A DNA stretch of 64,000 nt from positions 22,722,922 to 22,786,921 of the forward strand of contig JARWKL010000013.1 of NCBI GenBank assembly GCA_029961685.1. Direction: 5' to 3'. This DNA is from Aristolochia californica. Taxonomy: Eukaryota > Streptophyta > Magnoliopsida > Piperales > Aristolochiaceae. A program made the translations under genes and the position numbers. Below, piece after piece: positions 21,632-33,899 of the stretch. The notes under the pieces are model-generated. The model made no database searches. It saw only the letters and a list, made by a program, of their open reading frames with translations, and was not told where the DNA came from. Position 1 is the first letter of the stretch. The number at the start of each line of letters is the position of its first letter.

Positions 21632-24213
21632 AATTTTAAATAACTAGAGCAAACTCTTGCCGTTTTTCTCTGTTCAATCCTCTGTTTTTACGTAATAACG
21701 CAGCTTGTAAATGTTTTGGTATGCTGAAGTGGCTTTCTTTCTTTAAGGTGTATCCACTCTGTTCATATTCAAAACTTGTCGCTGTGACAAATGCCTCTCC
21801 AAACTCCTACTTTGTAATTTATCTGAATAATAATTGCTTAGCATGGGCGTCCTTTTTTAGGTAAACCCCGAAGCTTTTATTAACAAGAGCATGATCGTCT
21901 TTTAGTATCCGTCGAGAGATTATATCAACTGAAGACGATTGTCTTCAAAAAGGTCTACAAAGATAAACAATAAAAGGTACTTAACGGTCCAGTGCCTTTT
22001 TCTCCCTTTTTCCCATGCTTGGAAAGGAAGAAAGAATGGAAGAGTACCATTATTACTCAAAAAAAGGCGCAATCCCTTCTCATGTGAACAAGATCCTTCT
22101 CCATTAAACTACATGTCCTCGCACATTGACTATTTCTATTGAAATCAGTTTTTTGGCTGAAAAAAATCAATGAAATCCCAGCCAAACGTTTCCATCTTTC
22201 CAACTTTGGATTCATGAACTTGTTTCTTTAGTTATTCGGAATTGGGAATCTCGAAGTCAGTCCCAGCTGCCATTGCCTAATTCCAATGACGTTTTCTGTT
22301 ACAGTTAGTTTTACACATCATCTACCTCTATGGTTTTTTTATTAAAAAATGCTTGGGAAACTGAGCACCAGTCCAGATTCACAAAATGATTTACAGTTTG
22401 TTCATGTCCACCATTGTTACCAGTGGCCCTGAACAACGCTTCAACAAAATCCCAACCTGACGAAGAGTTGAAGATTAGTACTTGCTCTCACCCAGAATAA
22501 AAAATAAAATAAAAAACAGGAAAAGAACAGCGAAGAAAAAGGTCTCTCTTCCGTACCTTTCCTCACATCTAATCACCTGCTCTCGGCCGACCCCCCCCCC
22601 CCCCCCCCCCCAAGCCGAATCGAAAACGACGACGAACTCCGATGAGGCGTTGCTGACCAGTTAGTCGCACTAAAAGCTAGGAAGACTCTGATGCAGTGGC
22701 CTGGGGGCCACCATGGAAGCATCCCCATGTGAGGCGGTCTAAGGCAAACCTGCTTTACAGATAATTAAGTAATTGTTTCGTCGAAAGGGAGCCATCCCCA
22801 CGTCTCTCTCTCCATTACCCCCCTTCCATGCAGTGGATGTCTCTCTCTTTCTGCTTCCAGTCTCTAAAGGAGCAACGAAAGAAGAAGAAGAAGCGTGAAA
22901 ACGAAGTGTACTTCTTATCATAGTTTTTTTTTTTTCCTTCTAATAGTTTTTGTTCGGCGAACAGCACACGTGACTTGAGAAGATGGGTTCATGAATACTA
23001 ATTCAGTAATGTATTGCAATGGCAAGCGTGAGAGTCATTCATGATTATTGGGAGGGTAAAAAAAGAGTTACCGCCGGCAGGGAATTGTGATCTAGTGAGA
23101 AGCGTAAAAGAAGCTTTGAGTGCCTAATCTGGAAATGCATATTTATTAGATGTACCTCTTATAATGATATATTTGACGCATCAGTCTCTTAGGCAAAAAA
23201 TGGAAAGTGATAAAAGCCATGCGTGGGCATCCATCAATGACGCATGGAAGACCACTGTCCGATCTCTCAAATAGCAAATCCTTAAAATGCCCCAAATTAG
23301 TTGCTTAATTTCCGTCTATGCCCTTCGAGTATATTTCCTGTTGAAATTTCCGGACAGTCATTCCTCCGATCGATTCCTGTAATAAATTACAGATTACAAA
23401 AACGCCGCCGTCAAATAATTCAGTTCTGCGTAGTTCGTACTTCTTTGTTCTCTTCCGTCCAACTATTAAAAAGACGCCTCAGAATCAGACGTGACGGCCT
23501 GAACAGCTCTAAATAGTCCAAAAACTGACGGCTGGAGCTTGCGGACTCTTCTAACATCTCAGAGCCTGAGAGTATTCTTGCTGTATTTTTTCGTTTAAAA
23601 AATTAGTTTGTACTCTTCCATGGCTAGTGGATTTGGTGGCGTTTCAATGATTCGTTTTGTGTTGTTTCTGGATGAATCGAGCCCGCTGAAGCGTTTTAGC
23701 TTTTAGCATTTTGATGTGGCTGCTTGTTTTGGGGCAGGGAGCTAGTGTTTGGTGTCGAGGACTAGTGTTGAGTGTTTCCTGTGATGCTGATTTGGATTGA
23801 GATTTTATTTCTCAATCTTGTTTGCAATTTAAGCCGTTGGAGGAAGCAGCCCTAGATGTTTCTAATTAACTATGGTTTTCCCCGACGATGAGCTGATATT
23901 TGGTGCTTTCGCTTGGGATCGGCTATGCACTGTTTGCACGAGAAACTATTAGAGCATAATACAAAGGTAATTCCTGGTAATTCTGCATCGTTAGGCTTGC
24001 CTAAACTTTTTCTGTTCTTGTGCTGATGGTGGAATCGTTGATTTTTTTTTTTTTTTTTTTTTCAAGATTCCGATGAGATTTGAACTGCACGGAAAGTACT
24101 TGTAATTTCGGAATATTGATTATCGTCTGTGGCAATACAAAATTCGGCCTTCCGATTTCAAGCATTACCTTGAATTATAGAAAACTGATGGTCTAATTGG
24201 ACGTGGAGAAGCA
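21632..24213. other. MsrA 3' region and ELMO-gene upstream region
   Basis: No coding gene is supported over 2.6 kb. A run of about 22 C lies at 22590-22611 and a poly-T run at 24042-24062. The sequence just before 24214 is likely the 5' leader or a leader intron of the ELMO gene: there is a pyrimidine run and no upstream start in frame that adds conserved sequence. Confidence 0.55.
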
Positions 24214-27200
24214 ATGGATGAACACGGAGGATCGTTTGTTGCGGTGAGGAGGATTTCTCAAGGATTAGAGCGAAGCAGTCACTGCCATTCTACCTCTGGT
24301 ACGTCATTGATCCTATTCTTTTCAGAGCGTGTCGAATCCCACCTTCTAACAGTGATGACCATAAAACACGAAGAGCGTACTTCTTGTGCGTCGATTTCTA
24401 TTCTTTCGACTTATTTGGAGAGATTGACTAGCATACTTTCGTATATGAGAGATGTTATTCCAACAAAGAAAAAAAGAAAACAAAGGGGGCAACCTAGATT
24501 CAACATTCATATACCAGGAGGATCTCCAATTTTCTGTCTGGTATGCCTTGATGCTTTTAGATGCCTTCCAGGGTCTAATCTAACTGGTCATTACGAACTT
24601 TGATTTCATCTCGTAGAGCTGGGAATAAACTATCCATATTGAGTACTGTGATTTGTGAGTTGGATGCTAGTTTTCTTGTTAAATCGTTTCTTCTGTGTCT
24701 TGTTTTTAATCTATGAATTGTTGACATGGCATCTTCAAGTGTGGACAAAGATTATACTGGCCATTCCTGCAACCTTCTTTCTAACATGTTAGATTTTAGT
24801 TTATTTGGTTCACAAGTTTTGAGCTGAACATGAAGATTCTTGGTATTACACTGTCCACTGCAATTATTAGTGATTGTCTGAGATCTAGGATTCACAGGTA
24901 CATGGTTTAACATTGAGTAAACATAAAGTGCACACCATCTGATACATGTAGAGACATTTGATGCACAGGAGAGTGCAATTTATCTTTCAGAAAATGGTTC
25001 TGCATTGGAACACCCACTATATCATTCAAAAATTCAACTAGAAGAGAGGCTTCTTGAACAATGCAATGTATGCACTTAATTCTCGTTCATCGTTTGAAAG
25101 GAATGGTCAAAGCAAAGGAAGCCAGTTCCTAAAACTGACATTCAGGCCACATGGGAGCTGGGAGCTTATGCCATAGGCATGTCAATCCTTTTTCACTCAT
25201 TCTTGATAGCAGAGCCTGGATCGTCCCTGGCCAGGAGTCAAAGGTTCTTCTTACTATTCAGGAGCCACACTATCTAATTTACCTATATAGCTATCTTTAT
25301 ATATTGGTTTGAGTATTTTTTCTTACCTATAATTTCATTGATTACATTTTTTACTAACATGCTTTTGTTTGTAACTTCTAGTGTAACCTGTTCTATTAAG
25401 AGTTAGAGTGCATGATTACCAGATATACCTAAATGTTATTTGTCATTATGTTTGTGCTCTCCTAAGAGTCCATCCCTAGATATTCTTGACCAAGTTTTCT
25501 TCAGTTATCATTCAAATTGATGTGTTTGGACTTATTTCATGTGCCTGGTAATGTGTTCTGCGTGCTTCCTTATCTCATTGCAAAGCATCACTTCCATTGT
25601 ATTGCATTAGAACTAGTAGAGAGAGATAGGTTTTCTTGGTATTATCTAAGTTTGTATCGATTTGCAGCTCCAGTCAATTAGCTGTGATGATTTACATTTG
25701 AAAAGTTTAAAGTTACTGTATTTTCGCCGGTCTTGCATTGCTACAGCTGAGGTTGTGGCAGGATCAGCAGCATGGCTTGGGAGAGGTCTTTCTTGTGTAT
25801 GTGCTCAGAGAAGGGACAGTGATACTCGTTTGTCATTCGATTTGACTCCTTCCCAGGTAAAACTTCTTGTCCTAATATTTTTTTTTTCATCTATTGATGT
25901 TTTATGATTTTGCAAGGTGTTGTTTTACCAAAATTTGGAAGGTGAAATAATACCTATTTGTCAGTAATAACCTTCTCTCTAGTTGTTCTTTTGAAGTAAA
26001 TGTTCTATTTTTTCTAACATCAAATGCAAAATCAGTTGTTGAAAAGGGTCTTTCAGAGGAGAATTTAATATTGAACTTGGACACAATTCTCCTTTTGTGG
26101 CGTCTGATGATTTTTTGAAAAAATTGATTCTTCCTCATGCATGGATATCACCTGATTGGGCAATTATGTGTCGCCCTCCATATATAGTTGTAAAGGACAG
26201 CTGGGCATCTAAAATTGATACCTTAGGAACCTCCCTATTGGTTTTTGACTTGCAACGACATCACCAGAAAGATTCTTTTAATGTTCATGGTCTCCTTCAG
26301 CAGTCATGCCACAAGCAAATTGCAAGATGATGCATATCGCCTGGAATACTGATGACTACATGCCCCTAGTTTTGAAATTTCATCACATTCACCTCCCTGG
26401 AATCTATTTTTTGTGTAAGGTATCTTTGTTATAGGCTTTAATGTCACACCTCGTAATACAGGTATACTGACCCACACCTCGTTATAAGGTATTGGACCTC
26501 TCATTTGTGAAATACTGCCTAACAAGCCTCATGCTAAAATAACAGATCCATATGTTCTGGGCATGTTAAGTGGTCCAAGCATGGATTCTACAGTATAGAG
26601 CCTATTGCACCATTGATGTCACACCTCGTAATACAGGTATACAGACCCACTAGTTTAATGTAAGACCTCTCATTTGTGAAATACTATCTAACAAGCCTCA
26701 TGCTAAAGTAGCAGATCCTTATGTTCTGGGGCATATTAAGTGGTCCCAAGCATGGATACCACAATACAGATCCTACCGATGACTTGTGGGATCATTGGGA
26801 GGGTCCTAGAGGGCCTAGAGTTCCATATTACAGAAAAGATGTGATGGTCTTTTAACAAGAGTACTTTTTGTTTCTGTCCAATTTAAATAGATGGCAGGGA
26901 TGAGTGTGATAAATTTTGAAACTAGAGGGATGTTAATATTCCAGGGAATAGGGTGCCATATTTGGCAATTTTCTAGAAGGTGTATTTGTTAAATTTTGTG
27001 TTCTCAATCTCTTTTGTTCAATCACAAGTATTTTCCTTTGTTTCATTGTGAAAAATATCTTGCCAATTCAACTTACTAATTTGAACCTGTCATTTTGTTG
27101 TGGATTTTGATCTCAGGAGGAATGTTTGCAACAGCTACAAAATAGAATAGAAGTCACTTATAATAGTTCAAAGCCCGAGCACCAGGTATCGTGAAAACAA

Positions 27201-29908
27201 AACTCGAAAGTATGTTTAAGAAATTTCATATTTATATATTACCTTTGTAGATTTGAAAATATGTCGTGGAAACTTCATAGTTGTACATTTCCCTTTGGAT
27301 ATGTGAGTCTGATAAAATATGGTTGATTGTTCTGTTTCTATTTACTAAATATTTATATAGTGTCTCCTTTTCATGGAAATAAGGAGCCTCATTTTTTTCA
27401 GCTCTTTGTAAAAATTCATCAAGGACCATTCTAGTTTTATTTCTCAAAATTTCTGTCTTATAGTTGCTGATTTTAGATACTGGAATTAGAACTACCTTTT
27501 CTTTTTATAATTTTATTTTAATATAATTTATCTTGTTTTATACTTAAACCAAAGTAAGCAATCCCTGGTTTTTCACATGTTGTATAAGTAATACATACAA
27601 TGCTTGATCTTCAAGAAAATTTAAATAATATGATTACAGTGATTTCCATTTTATACTTCTTTCTTTCATGTCTTAGCTCTTTATTTATGTCATTCCCTTC
27701 AAATATTTAAAAGTGAATGGAGCCAACTGTGAAACTTCAATTATAAATCATGTTGCTTTAGCCTTGTTGAACTTTCTTGAAACATTGTCTATTAGAGCTC
27801 AAGAGGGCACTTGGGGAGTCAAATGTTAGTTGAAAACCTTTAAAAAAATGCTAGTCAAAAGCAACTTAACCTGGCCAAGACTTTCTTTTATCACCAACTC
27901 TGTTGTGTTACAGTGAATATACTACTTCGCGAGTAGCACACCTGTGCAAGTATTAGTTCATCAGTAGCATAGATGGTTAAAATGAGCATTTCTACACTAT
28001 ATCCAAATCAAAATGGAAAGGCTGAATTTGGCCACAAAAATGGCACTGAAGACAGCTCTATTGGTAGAATTAAATTCTGAGAACATTCTTTGCTTGTTAA
28101 GATGACATTTCACTGCTGAACTGCTTCAGGAAGCCTTGAGGGCTCTATGGTATACTGCTTTTCCCGGACAGGAACTTCATGGTTTAATATCTGAGCAATG
28201 GAAGGAAATGGGATGGCAAGGAAAAGATCCATCCACGGATTTCAGGTACCAGCAGTCTAAATTTTTCAAAATTTAAACTACTTTCCATCGACTACTGTGT
28301 AAAAAATCTCAGATTTACTACTTGACAGAGGTGGTGGTTTTATATCATTGGAGAATTTGTTATACTTTGCCAAAAACTATCCGGTATGTCCTTTCCATGT
28401 TGTCTACTATTCTTTACCTTGAAGTCTGAAAGTAGGAATTGTAGTTCATGCTTGGAATGTTTTTTCAAATTTGACATTGGAGAGATTTTGTTCCTTCTGG
28501 TTTGTCCTTTTCTGAACATTTGAATAATTTTAGGCTATCTATCGTTGCCTAAGACTTCAAAACTAACAAAACTACATCTCAACCACGAGCCACAACAGTG
28601 GCATGTAATTGGACTTGGACACCAAATATCATTTCATGGACCCCATTACTTGTGATAAAAAACTATATTTTTTGTCTATCATCACCAGTCTTTTGTGCCA
28701 ATGAAGAAAACTTTCTTTTCCTATGATAGTCTGTTGCTGAAAATAAGCAGAGAAATTGGATTCCCCTAAAAACCCTCTATTGGTATTGAATGTTTAATCA
28801 GATGAAACATGTTAAAGCCACACACGTCTTCTTTTCTGTTTGGACCAAAGAGCTATCCTCATAATAGTGCTTATTTTAACTTTTTTTTTTGTTTTTTGTT
28901 TTATTGTTTTATTGGTGTTCATACACAGAAAGCTTTCCATGATCTTCTAAGAAAGCAGGATGGAGACAGAGCCATGTGGGAGTACCCATTTGCAGTAGCT
29001 GGTGTGAACATAACATTCATGCTCATTCAGATGCTTGATCTTCAAGCTGGTATGGACATTCCATTCTTGTTCTATCTGCAACCTACTATGAAAGATGACT
29101 TGTTTTTGGGGACCACATTGAATGCAGTTATTTAAGCGCTAGAAATATAGCTATTTGAATCTTTGTAGATGAAAGTTGACAAGAAAGATTTATATTTGAA
29201 GTGGGCAGGACAATTTCAAGTGTAGTTCTATTTATTTATAGTCACAGAAATATGAAAGAGGGGAAATTCTGAAAGGATGTGGTCAGTTTGGTTGTTTTAG
29301 CTGATAAGAAAAAATTTCTGTTTCTCAGCCAAACCAAGGGCGATGTTGGGGGCAATTTTCTTGAAGCTGCTCTCAGGTTATTTCATAGTAATCTTTCAGC
29401 CAACTTCTATAACTTGTTGATATATAAGCATCTTTTAATTGATGCTCCTGTTTGCCTTCGGGCTCAGAATTGATTTTGTGAAGATTGTTGTTTTTTTTAC
29501 AGAACATTTGATTAGATTTAACTGCTCAAAGGCTGTAAATGGATGCATTTATAGGCTTGAAATTGTTCTATTGATTTTTTTTTTGTGGGTAAAACAGTGG
29601 TTAATTTGCATTTTCATAAATTTCACAGAAAACGAGTCTGCCTTTGATATTCTCTACTGCATAACTTTCAAGCTGATGGATCAACAATGGCTGGCTATGC
29701 ACGCGTCATACATGGATTTCAATGTATGTCTACTTCTGGAATCATTGTTTGATAATTCTAACATTAGATTTATTATTTTATAACTTTTTCCTTGTTATAT
29801 TTGTAGCTGGTGATGAAGTCAACCCGAAGGCAGCTGGAAAGAGAGTTGCTGCTTGAAGACATAACACGTTTGGAAGAGATGCCATCGTACAGCCTCCTCC
29901 TCAGGTAG
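24214..29908 (+). CDS. ELMO domain-containing protein, nine exons
   Basis: The encoded protein belongs to the ELMO/CED-12 family. In animals, ELMOD relatives act as GTPase-activating proteins for Arf-family GTPases, and the plant role is less defined. Exons: 24214-24298, 25747-25856, 27117-27185, 28130-28245, 28329-28383, 28929-29049, 29329-29376, 29629-29723, 29807-29908. All use GT-AG and phases close to give 266 aa without stops. The ELMO core reads WKEMGWQGKDPSTDFRGGGF, with Arg127 in the position of the proposed GAP arginine. It is followed by NLLYFAKNYP, WEYPFAVAGVNITFMLIQML and FKLMDQQW. The N-terminal part (MDEHGGSFVAVRRISQGLE) and the Cys-rich GRGLSCVCAQRR segment are typical of the plant members. 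Intron retention after exon 1 would leave a 129-aa open frame. Confidence 0.94.
26441..26788 (+). repeat. 175-bp tandem duplication in ELMO intron 2
   Basis: Copies start atgtcacacctcgtaataca at 26441 and 26616. They share cctctcatttgtgaaatact, ctaacaagcctcatgctaaa and atgttctgg. The repeat lies wholly within the intron. Confidence 0.87.
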
Positions 29909-32133
29909 TTGCCAACTGTCCCCATAGATTTTGCTGGTGGAGAACACTCCTGCATGACCTTATCTCACACGTATTCAGCCAAACATAGTTCTCTTAGCGT
30001 GCCTTTTCCTGATTTCCTGTTTGTAGTACTATTATCCTCCTTTTATCAAAGTGTTTACGGGATGAGATGCACGGTTCCAGGCTCTTTCCGCCTTCTTGAC
30101 TACATATCATACGGTTGAAATGATTTGCTTCCAAACAAGTTGGATTGAGGGTTTTTAACGCTAGACTCGTAAAAGTATTGTGTTTAATCTTGAAAAAGCT
30201 TAATCTTTTCCACTTCTTACTCCATGACCCCTTACAATCCCTTAGCTATTTCCTTTTCCATTCAAGATCCCCTAGCTATTTCCTTTTCTATGTAGACTGG
30301 GGTTACTGTTGTTTTTTTATTAGTGCTTTCATCCTTCTTTTGATTGCTGCTTCAGAACCGTTTGAATTTGCTTCTCTAGCCACTAGCTGGGATTATTCCC
30401 ATCTAGAAAGTGATTCGAAGGTCAACTTTCAGCGTGGTAAATATAAATTATTGATTTGTTTGTCGTATCCAATAGCATTAAATTTCTTAATTCTGGAATG
30501 CTTGGCTTTTTGAAAATATTTTTCTATTAATATACCAGTGATGAATGAAGGTTATGAAATCAATTGAATCACCTATTTTGTTTGTTGCTAAAGCCCTTTT
30601 TGATATCTGATTATTAGGTTAATAAAAATCACACTTAAGAGAAAAAAATCCTTTAAGTTATTTAATTTAATATAAAATTTTAGATTTTTTTATATTTGAT
30701 ATTAAAACAATTGTTAAACTATAGCTCCATTCTGTATATAATGGCCCCATTAGTAAAAAAATTAATGTGTGCCCCTGAATAGAGGAAGAGATTTATTGCC
30801 TGACTGGTTTCTATGATTCACGCATCAAAACATGTGAACTAGGGCAGTTCCCCACCAATAGACAAAAGGGAGGAGGCAGTTTCTCCTTCACCTCGTAAGT
30901 GAGAGACCCTAAAGACGGGACAGCCACTCATTATGCATGTTAACAAAGTGGGAAGGGCCTCACATCCACATTCACTATTCAACCATTCATTCATGTTAAC
31001 TTAGTCAACCACTCTTCCAAGTCAATGGCTGGTACGATTCTTTCAAACTCGTATAAAGCTCGATCCATTGCAACCTTAACGGGTAGACAGTCATTGCAAC
31101 CTTAATGGGTAGTGTTCCCATCAAACTTAGGCCACCCCAAATTCTGACTCAAATGACTCATAGGTAGACAGTCATGCTTTAGCAAATAGTTCAATAGGAA
31201 AGAAAACTGAGGCTTGACTGTGAATTAGCAAATAGTTCCTAGCCTAGTCAATTGAGTCACTTGTCAAACAAGGAGAATTTTTCGTGGCAAAACATAATAT
31301 ATAAGGGGTGATTACCCTCTTCCCTCTTACCACATCAACAGGGGAAGAGAACCTTATGACGAATAAGGTAGAGACCCCTTTACTCTTTATGCTTAAAGAA
31401 TAAAGGGAGAAAAAGAATGACACAGAGTAGGGAGAAGAGCGAGGGACTGCTCACTAAGGTTGCAAGGAGGATGAGGTCATTGCAAAAAAGAAGTGAGAAT
31501 GGTGGTTAAAACCTTGTCTCTCTCATCTTCCACCAAATAGAAGATCCTCGTCCTCACAGTCACAATGCAAACCCACACGTAGGTCAGAAGCCAAATTCCA
31601 AAACTCAATTCTCACTCCCAACCTTGTCCTCTCCCTACCCCCTTTACATCCCAACACTTTCTATGACGGCCAAGTTTCCAAAAATGCCATTTAAGTGCAG
31701 CATCTCTGTTTCTAAAGAGCTGCTACATGAAAACAAAATCTGTTGAAGAGGTTTGTGAAAACAGAAGTGACCACAAAAACTATAAAAAAAAACAACATAT
31801 CCAACATTCTTTTAATTTTGAAGGCCCGCCTACAAACTAGGGGGGAAAATCCATTGTCCACTGTCTTCCTCTTGTTGGTGGGAGAGGTAGAGCTATACCT
31901 GCAAGCTTTCTTCCCATTCACATAAAAAGAAAAGACCACAAATCACTGAAACCTTGTACAGGATAATCTTACACTACCCATCAGCCAATGCAACTTAATA
32001 ACTTTACCATTGTACTATCAAGAAAATTAAGGGACAGCCTGGTGTCAAAAATTTAGTTCCACTCATAGAAAAAAAAAAAAAAAAAAGATGAAGATCATAC
32101 TAAAATAACAAGCGAAAACAGTAGCTAGATGGT
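29909..32133. other. Intergenic region between the converging ELMO and NDPK genes
   Basis: The left part is the ELMO 3' UTR. No coding gene is supported. Around 31060-31240 short phrases repeat (cattgcaaccttaa.gggtag twice, gtagacagtcat twice, ttagcaaatagttc twice). A poly-A run at 32067-32087 lies near the NDPK stop. Confidence 0.55.
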
Positions 32134-33642
32134 TTACTCGTAAACCCAGCTGTGAAGGCTGCTCTGCCAGTTCGCTGGTCCATCAGGGAACCACAGGGCG
32201 ATTTCCTTCCTAGCACTTGCCACAGAGTCACTTCCGTGAATGACATTCCTGCATGAAGGACATACAAAGTGAAATCTTAAGATTGTGTAAAACAAGCAAA
32301 ACTGTTTGGAATGTCATCACGCATAATCCCATCAGTGATGTTAATACACTCAGTAAATAGTTGGTAGCTTAGCTATCTTGTAGGAATAGTTCAAAAAACA
32401 ACCAAACTGAGTCAAAGATATGCCCATTTAGGCTTCTCTAAGCAAGTAGTATTTCTAAGGCAAAATGATGACTGTACTGGAGATACTCAAAGATCTAAGC
32501 AGGAAAAAATAGACCAAAATGCCTCATTCAGGGTTGTGCTCACAGCCATGCCAACCTCAGTTGAGATAATGAAAATAAAGGACAAGGCTAAATCTGCTCA
32601 TATCAATATAGGATGAAATCATTAGACCATTTGGGAGCAATGGGTAAAAATTCTGGCTGTGAGGAATCAAACATAATATACCATTATCAACATCATAAGG
32701 GCAGTCAGTCATTTTTCTTAGGATCCCAATCCTCTCCATCTCTAATTTCACACCTCTCAAAACTGAGATTACTTTTCTCGTGCATAGTGTGCTTTAGATG
32801 TACACTATAATAGTGACAAAAGGTTCGAAAAAATCAAACTCATACACATCTTCAAGCATGTTTCAGTACGAATAATAATCCAAAAAAGGAAATTTTAAAT
32901 AAAAATGTAATTATTTAATTGGATTAAAACTTGCAGTTTAGAGACGAAGCGTCATGTACAAGGAAAAATTTTGTTCACCTTCCAATCTCAACGGCAAAAT
33001 CCCCACGAATAGTCCCAGGAGCAGAATCAGAGGGATTAGTGGCGCCAATGATTTTGCGGCCGGTTGTAACCACATTCTTACCCTCCCAAATCATCGCAAC
33101 CACAGGACCAGAGATGATGTACTCAACAAGTCCATTGAAGAAGGGCTTGGAGGACAAGTCTTCGTAGTGCTTCTCAGCAAACGGGCGGTCCACAGTGACA
33201 AGCTTCAAGCCTGAATTTAGATCCCAAACATGACATAGATCATAACTAAGGTCTCAGGGTGCAGAGTAACTTAAGAAAGAAAGAAAAACTAAATCCAAAA
33301 GGTATTTACCCTTGAGAGTGAAACCCTTCTTCTCAAATCTGCCGATGATCTCACCCACCTGTTTCAGAATACACTACAATGTTAATATGGATAAATTGGG
33401 AATACAGAAAAAGATATCTTTAAATCCAAAGGCCATTAGGTGCAAGGTCAGAATCTAAATCTACGCATACCAAATCATGATCAGATGGAAAACTTTCTTC
33501 CACATCAACGTAATATAAGAGGATTAACGATGAACAGGGTACAAAATAACGTGAAAGCGAAGAAAGAGAGGATAAGACAAGAAAAATCTACCAGGCCCCT
33601 TTGAACACCATCGGGCTTGATCATAATAAACGTCTGCTCCAT
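32134..33642 (-). CDS. NDPK1: Nucleoside diphosphate kinase 1, cytosolic type, four exons
   Basis: NDPK transfers the terminal phosphate between nucleoside tri- and diphosphates through a phospho-histidine, keeping NTP pools in balance. Exons on the minus strand: 33642-33592, 33358-33310, 33210-32979, 32248-32134, joining with GT-AG introns to 148 aa, the exact plant class I length. It starts [16 protein letters not shown] with no targeting leader, which points to the cytosol. The catalytic His115 sits in the signature [16 protein letters not shown]. The C-terminus is SWVYE. A TATA box lies about 90 bp before the ATG. Confidence 0.97.
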
Positions 33643-33732
33643 CTCCCCTGGCTTTGAAACTCAACCACTTGTTTTCAACGATCAAAACTCCGAGCCCTTT
33701 TCTGAGGAGCGAGACGGAGAGGAGAAGCCACT

Positions 33733-33740
33733 TATATAGA
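33733..33740 (-). promoter_or_regulatory. TATA box of NDPK1
   Basis: The minus strand reads ctatataagtgg here, 90-100 bp before the NDPK start codon, followed by a purine-rich leader. The position suits a core promoter. Confidence 0.6.
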
Positions 33741-33899
33741 AAACCCTAATCCTACGCACAAGGAATGAAGGAATATCCCTTATTCTGCACATGAAATGGG
33801 TCTCCGAAGGCGAGATATTTTTGCCCGCCACGAGGCGACGCGGGCGTGACTCGGTCGAGGCACGAATTGAACAAGCCAACCGGTTCCAACTTCGTACCG

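Noticed and set aside
22482..22921. Short frames around the C run as a small gene upstream of ELMO
   Set aside because: They are 60 codons long with no conserved features and a homopolymer in the middle.
24299..24603. Extension of ELMO exon 1 into the intron as a longer exon
   Set aside because: The wording after residue 28 has no family similarity, while splicing at 24298 restores the expected protein with the correct phase.
28809..29135. 108-codon frame taken as a separate gene
   Set aside because: It is ELMO exon 6 with intron read-through on both sides.
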